In this document: piece after piece, positions 5,068 through 7,567 of the stretch | Layout: each line of letters starts with the position of its first letter | How positions within the stretch are numbered: position 1 is the first letter of the stretch | Source: Deltaproteobacteria bacterium | GTDB taxonomy: Bacteria; Desulfobacterota; WTBG01 | Direction: 5' to 3' | Assembly (NCBI GenBank): GCA_013139225.1 | Contig: WTBG01000156.1 | Span: forward strand, 1-7,567 | Length of the DNA stretch: 7,567 bases | The notes under the pieces: model-generated | Database searches by the model: none | Told to the model about the DNA's origin: nothing | What the model saw: the letters and a program-made list of their open reading frames with translations, nothing else | Translations under genes and position numbers: made by a program

Positions 5068-6621
5068 ATGGGAGTTATCGCAGATAGTATCAAAGAATTA
5101 CAAGAAAAAGAATCTAAATTACGGGAGATGGGGGGAGAAAAGGCTGTTCAAAAACAGCACGATCGGGGCAAGCTAACTGGACGGGAAAGGATAAACCTAC
5201 TATTTGATGCCGGTAGTTTCAAAGAGCTAGACTTGTTTGTCACCCATCGGTGCGTCAATTTTGATATGCCAAAGACTGAAATTCCTTCCGATGGTGTCAT
5301 AATTGGCTATGGACTGGTCGAAGGGAGAACGGTATTTGCCTTTTCCCAGGATTTTACTGCAAGAGCTGGAACCCTGGGTGAAATGCAGGCTAAAAAGATT
5401 TGCAAGGTTATGGATTTAGCGCTCAAAGCAGGAGCACCCATCGTGGGAATTGCTGATTCAGGAGGTGCAAGAATTCAAGAGGGTATTGATGCCCTGTGCG
5501 GTTATGGGGAAATATTTTTCAGGAACTCCGCTTCATCAGGTGTTATCCCTCAGATTACTGCTATTATGGGCCCCACAGCCGGGGGAGCCGTTTACTCGCC
5601 AGCCATGACCGATTGGATATTCATGGTCAAAAACACAAGCTATATGTTTATCACCGGACCTGATGTAATCAGGGCAGTTACAGGAGAGGAGATTACTCAG
5701 GAGGATCTGGGTGGTGCCATGGCTCATAACAGTAGAAGTGGCGTTGCCCACTTTGCATGTGAAAATGATGAAGATGCCATTGAATCCATTAAGGAGTTGT
5801 TAAGCTACCTTCCTTCAAATAATATGGAGGATCCTCCTTTAGTAGAAACAGGAGACGACCCCCTCCGTACTGATCCTGGTTTAGACGAGATTATACCTGA
5901 CGATCCCCGAAAAACTTATGACATGAAAGATGTTATTCGGTCTATTGTGGATAATGGACAGTTTTATGAACCACATGAGTACTATGCACCCAATATGATT
6001 ATATGCTTTGTTCGGTTCAATGGACGGGTAGTTGGTATTATAGCCAACCAGCCGAAACACCTGGCTGGATGTCTGGATGTCAATGCATCAGATAAAGCAA
6101 CCCGTTTCATTCGATTTTGCGATGCTTTTAACATTCCCTTACTTACCATTACTGATGTGCCTGGATATCTGCCTGGAAGAGACCAGGAGTGGTCAGGCAT
6201 TATCCGACATGGTGCAAAATTACTCTGGTGTTATTCAGAGGCCACTGTTCCCAAGCTTACCCTGATTACCCGTAAAGCTTATGGTGGAGCATACATAGCC
6301 ATGTGTAGTCGCCACCTGGGGGCTGACTTTGTGTTTTCCTGGCCAGCAGCAGAGATTGCTGTTATGGGTGCAGAAGGAGCAGCCAATATTATTCACCGAA
6401 GAGAGATTAAGGGTGCTGATGATCCCAAATCCAAGAGAGAGGAAAAGATAAGCGAGTATCGGAAACTATTTTCAAATCCTTACATAGCTGCTTCCCGTGG
6501 GTATGTTGACGCAGTAATAAGGCCAAGTGATACACGCCCTTCTCTCATTAGCGCATTGGAAGCACTTGTTAATAAAAGGGAAACTCGTCCTCCCAAAAAA
6601 CATGGGAATATCCCTGTATAA
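5068..6621 (+). CDS. mmdA: Biotin-dependent acyl-CoA carboxyltransferase (methylmalonyl-CoA decarboxylase alpha / propionyl-CoA carboxylase beta type)
   Basis: A complete 517-residue carboxyltransferase with two crotonase-like halves, usual family length. It moves a carboxyl group between methylmalonyl-CoA (or propionyl-CoA) and biotin on a separate carrier protein. N-terminal half: RGKLTGRERINLLFD (33-47), FSQDFTARAGTLGEMQAKK (92-110), DSGGARIQEG (130-139, oxyanion loop) and MGPTAGGAVYSPAMTD (167-182). C-terminal half: ITDVPGYLPGRDQEW (361-375), TRKAYGGAYIAM (401-412, second oxyanion loop), WPAAEIAVMGAEGAANI (425-441) and the KKHGNIPV tail. Ile410 sits where PccB/AccD-type enzymes often have Asp in GGAYDVM. 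AYIAMCSRHLGAD is closer to transcarboxylase 12S and MmdA proteins, which favours decarboxylase or transcarboxylase use. Biotin carrier, membrane beta subunit and biotin carboxylase genes are not visible, so the physiological direction is open. AAGGAG lies seven bases before the ATG. Confidence 0.95.
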   Translation: MGVIADSIKELQEKESKLREMGGEKAVQKQHDRGKLTGRERINLLFDAGSFKELDLFVTHRCVNFDMPKTEIPSDGVIIGYGLVEGRTVFAFSQDFTARAGTLGEMQAKKICKVMDLALKAGAPIVGIADSGGARIQEGIDALCGYGEIFFRNSASSGVIPQITAIMGPTAGGAVYSPAMTDWIFMVKNTSYMFITGPDVIRAVTGEEITQEDLGGAMAHNSRSGVAHFACENDEDAIESIKELLSYLPSNNMEDPPLVETGDDPLRTDPGLDEIIPDDPRKTYDMKDVIRSIVDNGQFYEPHEYYAPNMIICFVRFNGRVVGIIANQPKHLAGCLDVNASDKATRFIRFCDAFNIPLLTITDVPGYLPGRDQEWSGIIRHGAKLLWCYSEATVPKLTLITRKAYGGAYIAMCSRHLGADFVFSWPAAEIAVMGAEGAANIIHRREIKGADDPKSKREEKISEYRKLFSNPYIAASRGYVDAVIRPSDTRPSLISALEALVNKRETRPPKKHGNIPV

Positions 6622-6690
6622 TCTTTGCCAAAGCCAGACGCATTCGCAATCTGATTTATCTTATAACCTACACCGAATGAAGATCGAATA

Positions 6691-7275
6691 ATGAATTGGG
6701 GGAAACCGTTACTACTCATTTTGATACTGGTTACCTTAAGCGGTTACCTCTATTTTTTTGAAATTAAAGGTGCTGAAGAAAGGAAACTTGCTGAAGAAAA
6801 GAAAAAAAAGGAAGAATGGCGAAAGATTCAAATATTTCCTTTTAGGATACAGGATTTTGAAAAGCTACGGCTCATGAAAAACAACCAGACTATTATATAT
6901 CAAGAAGAAAATTCTGTGTGGTGGATGAAAGAACCTATGACTGTCCGGGGAAATGAGGAAGCAGCTGTTGATATAATCCAGAGTATTATCAATGTCGTCG
7001 AGACTGATCCTGTGACGGACAACCCTTCTGATCTGGCCCAATTCGGGCTTGACCATCCCAGAATGGAGATCGGTGTCAAACTTAAGGGAGAAGAGAAAAC
7101 AACAACATTACTTTTTGGTTACGATCACCCCACCTCAACAACTATCTATGCTAAGCTGGAAGCTTCACCAAGAATATTCCTGGTTGGCTCCCTAATAAGG
7201 TGGGAAGTCAGCAAAGAATTTAATAATCTTAATAACCGAACAGGACCTTTTTTCTCCAATAAAGAAGGTGCTTAA
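6691..7275 (+). CDS. Membrane-anchored DUF4340 domain protein
   Basis: A 194-residue protein with one N-terminal membrane segment (about 5-23), a highly charged, probably coiled-coil stretch (27-45, Glu/Lys-rich), and then a DUF4340-like domain. Signatures seen are the Trp-rich strand VWWMKEPM (76-83), followed by a helix of the ...IIQSIINVVETDPV type (95-108), LAQFGLDHPRMEIGVKL (115-131), LLFGYDHP (140-147) and IYAKLEASPRIFLVG (152-166). These fit the usual DUF4340 order: a 'W.....P' strand, a helix, 'yGLd.P' and an 'iG......yA' block. Function is unknown. In many genomes the family lies next to Gld-type ABC transporter subunits, but none is here. The upstream gap of 69 bp holds no clear promoter or terminator, so it may be co-transcribed with the carboxyltransferase. 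The ribosome binding site is weak (GAAGA about eight bases upstream). Confidence 0.75.
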   Translation: MNWGKPLLLILILVTLSGYLYFFEIKGAEERKLAEEKKKKEEWRKIQIFPFRIQDFEKLRLMKNNQTIIYQEENSVWWMKEPMTVRGNEEAAVDIIQSIINVVETDPVTDNPSDLAQFGLDHPRMEIGVKLKGEEKTTTLLFGYDHPTSTTIYAKLEASPRIFLVGSLIRWEVSKEFNNLNNRTGPFFSNKEGA

Positions 7276-7311
7276 ATATGAAACTCTTTTAAAACCATGA
7301 AAGGAAAAGTT

Positions 7312-7567
7312 ATGAAAAAAAGTTTAGTATTAATTATATTCTTATCATGCTTAATTACGTCCACCCCTCTCGCAGCTAGTCCCCTCTATGGTGGGTACAA
7401 TGGAGAGAGTCAATTATGGACTGATGTTTTTTTCTTTGGTATGGACGATCAGGCACGCTGGTGGATTAGAATACCAGTGACTTTAGTGCCTGGATCTTTG
7501 AGACTCATCTTTAAGTATGAGAGCACAGGTGTTGTATCGGCAGAGATTGCTGGATCCGATATTCCTT
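7312..7567 (+). CDS. N-terminal part of an unidentified exported protein
   Basis: The frame is open to the right edge (85 complete codons). It begins with a Sec signal peptide: MKKS, hydrophobic core 5-17, and a likely cleavage at PLAA-SP (22-23). The visible mature part is aromatic-rich and beta-like (QLWTDVFFFGMDDQARWWIRIPV). I recognise no family. ATG 7312 is chosen because AAAGGA lies six bases upstream; an in-frame ATG at 7297 has no ribosome binding site. It follows the DUF4340 gene by 36 bp on the same strand, so the two are probably co-transcribed. Confidence 0.75.
   Translation, partial: MKKSLVLIIFLSCLITSTPLAASPLYGGYNGESQLWTDVFFFGMDDQARWWIRIPVTLVPGSLRLIFKYESTGVVSAEIAGSDIP

Noticed and set aside
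6677..6691. Four-codon ORF (MKIE) ending in TAATG at the DUF4340 start
   Set aside because: Too short to support; no ribosome binding site. A second such mini-ORF (MKLF) at 7278 looks equally accidental.

Overview
This 7.6 kb, AT-rich window reads as ordinary bacterial chromosome from an anaerobic, probably Gram-negative organism. Several products carry export signals. The DUF2914, DUF4340 and decarboxylase-type carboxyltransferase families suggest an uncultured or delta-proteobacteria-like lineage, but the phylum cannot be fixed from this sequence. No rRNA, tRNA, CRISPR array, intact insertion sequence or phage gene is visible.

Layout. (1) 1-549, minus: the N-terminal two thirds of panB, running off the left edge. 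(2) 550-1275: a gene-poor stretch with two degenerate intergenic repeat elements and one doubtful 43-codon ORF. (3) 1276-1464, plus: a possible very short exported peptide or gene remnant. (4) 1516-3596, minus: a tight two-gene unit, a ParB-like protein followed 5 nt later by a radical SAM protein of the spore photoproduct lyase (SPL) superfamily; both start with GTG. (5) 3762-4193, minus: an exported DUF2914 protein. (6) 4477-4929, plus: a divergently transcribed exported protein of unknown family. (7) 5068-6621, plus: a complete biotin-dependent carboxyltransferase (methylmalonyl-CoA decarboxylase alpha / propionyl-CoA carboxylase beta type), behind a near-consensus sigma-70 promoter. (8) 6691-7275, plus: a membrane-anchored DUF4340 protein. 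(9) 7312-7567, plus: the start of another exported protein, cut by the right edge.

The most interesting locus is the ParB-like/SPL-like pair. The radical SAM protein keeps the CxxxCxxC cluster motif and overall SPL similarity. Glutamate occupies the position of the hydrogen-donor cysteine of true SPL, isoleucine replaces one of the two radical-relay tyrosines, and four extra cysteines lie upstream. The ParB-like partner keeps both nucleotide-binding boxes of the ParB/Srx fold but ends in an unfamiliar C-terminal domain, and no parA is nearby. A coupled DNA-associated system with an unknown substrate is a reasonable hypothesis. The remaining genes are housekeeping (pantothenate synthesis, acyl-CoA carboxyl transfer) or poorly characterised envelope proteins, and nothing here shows that they cooperate.
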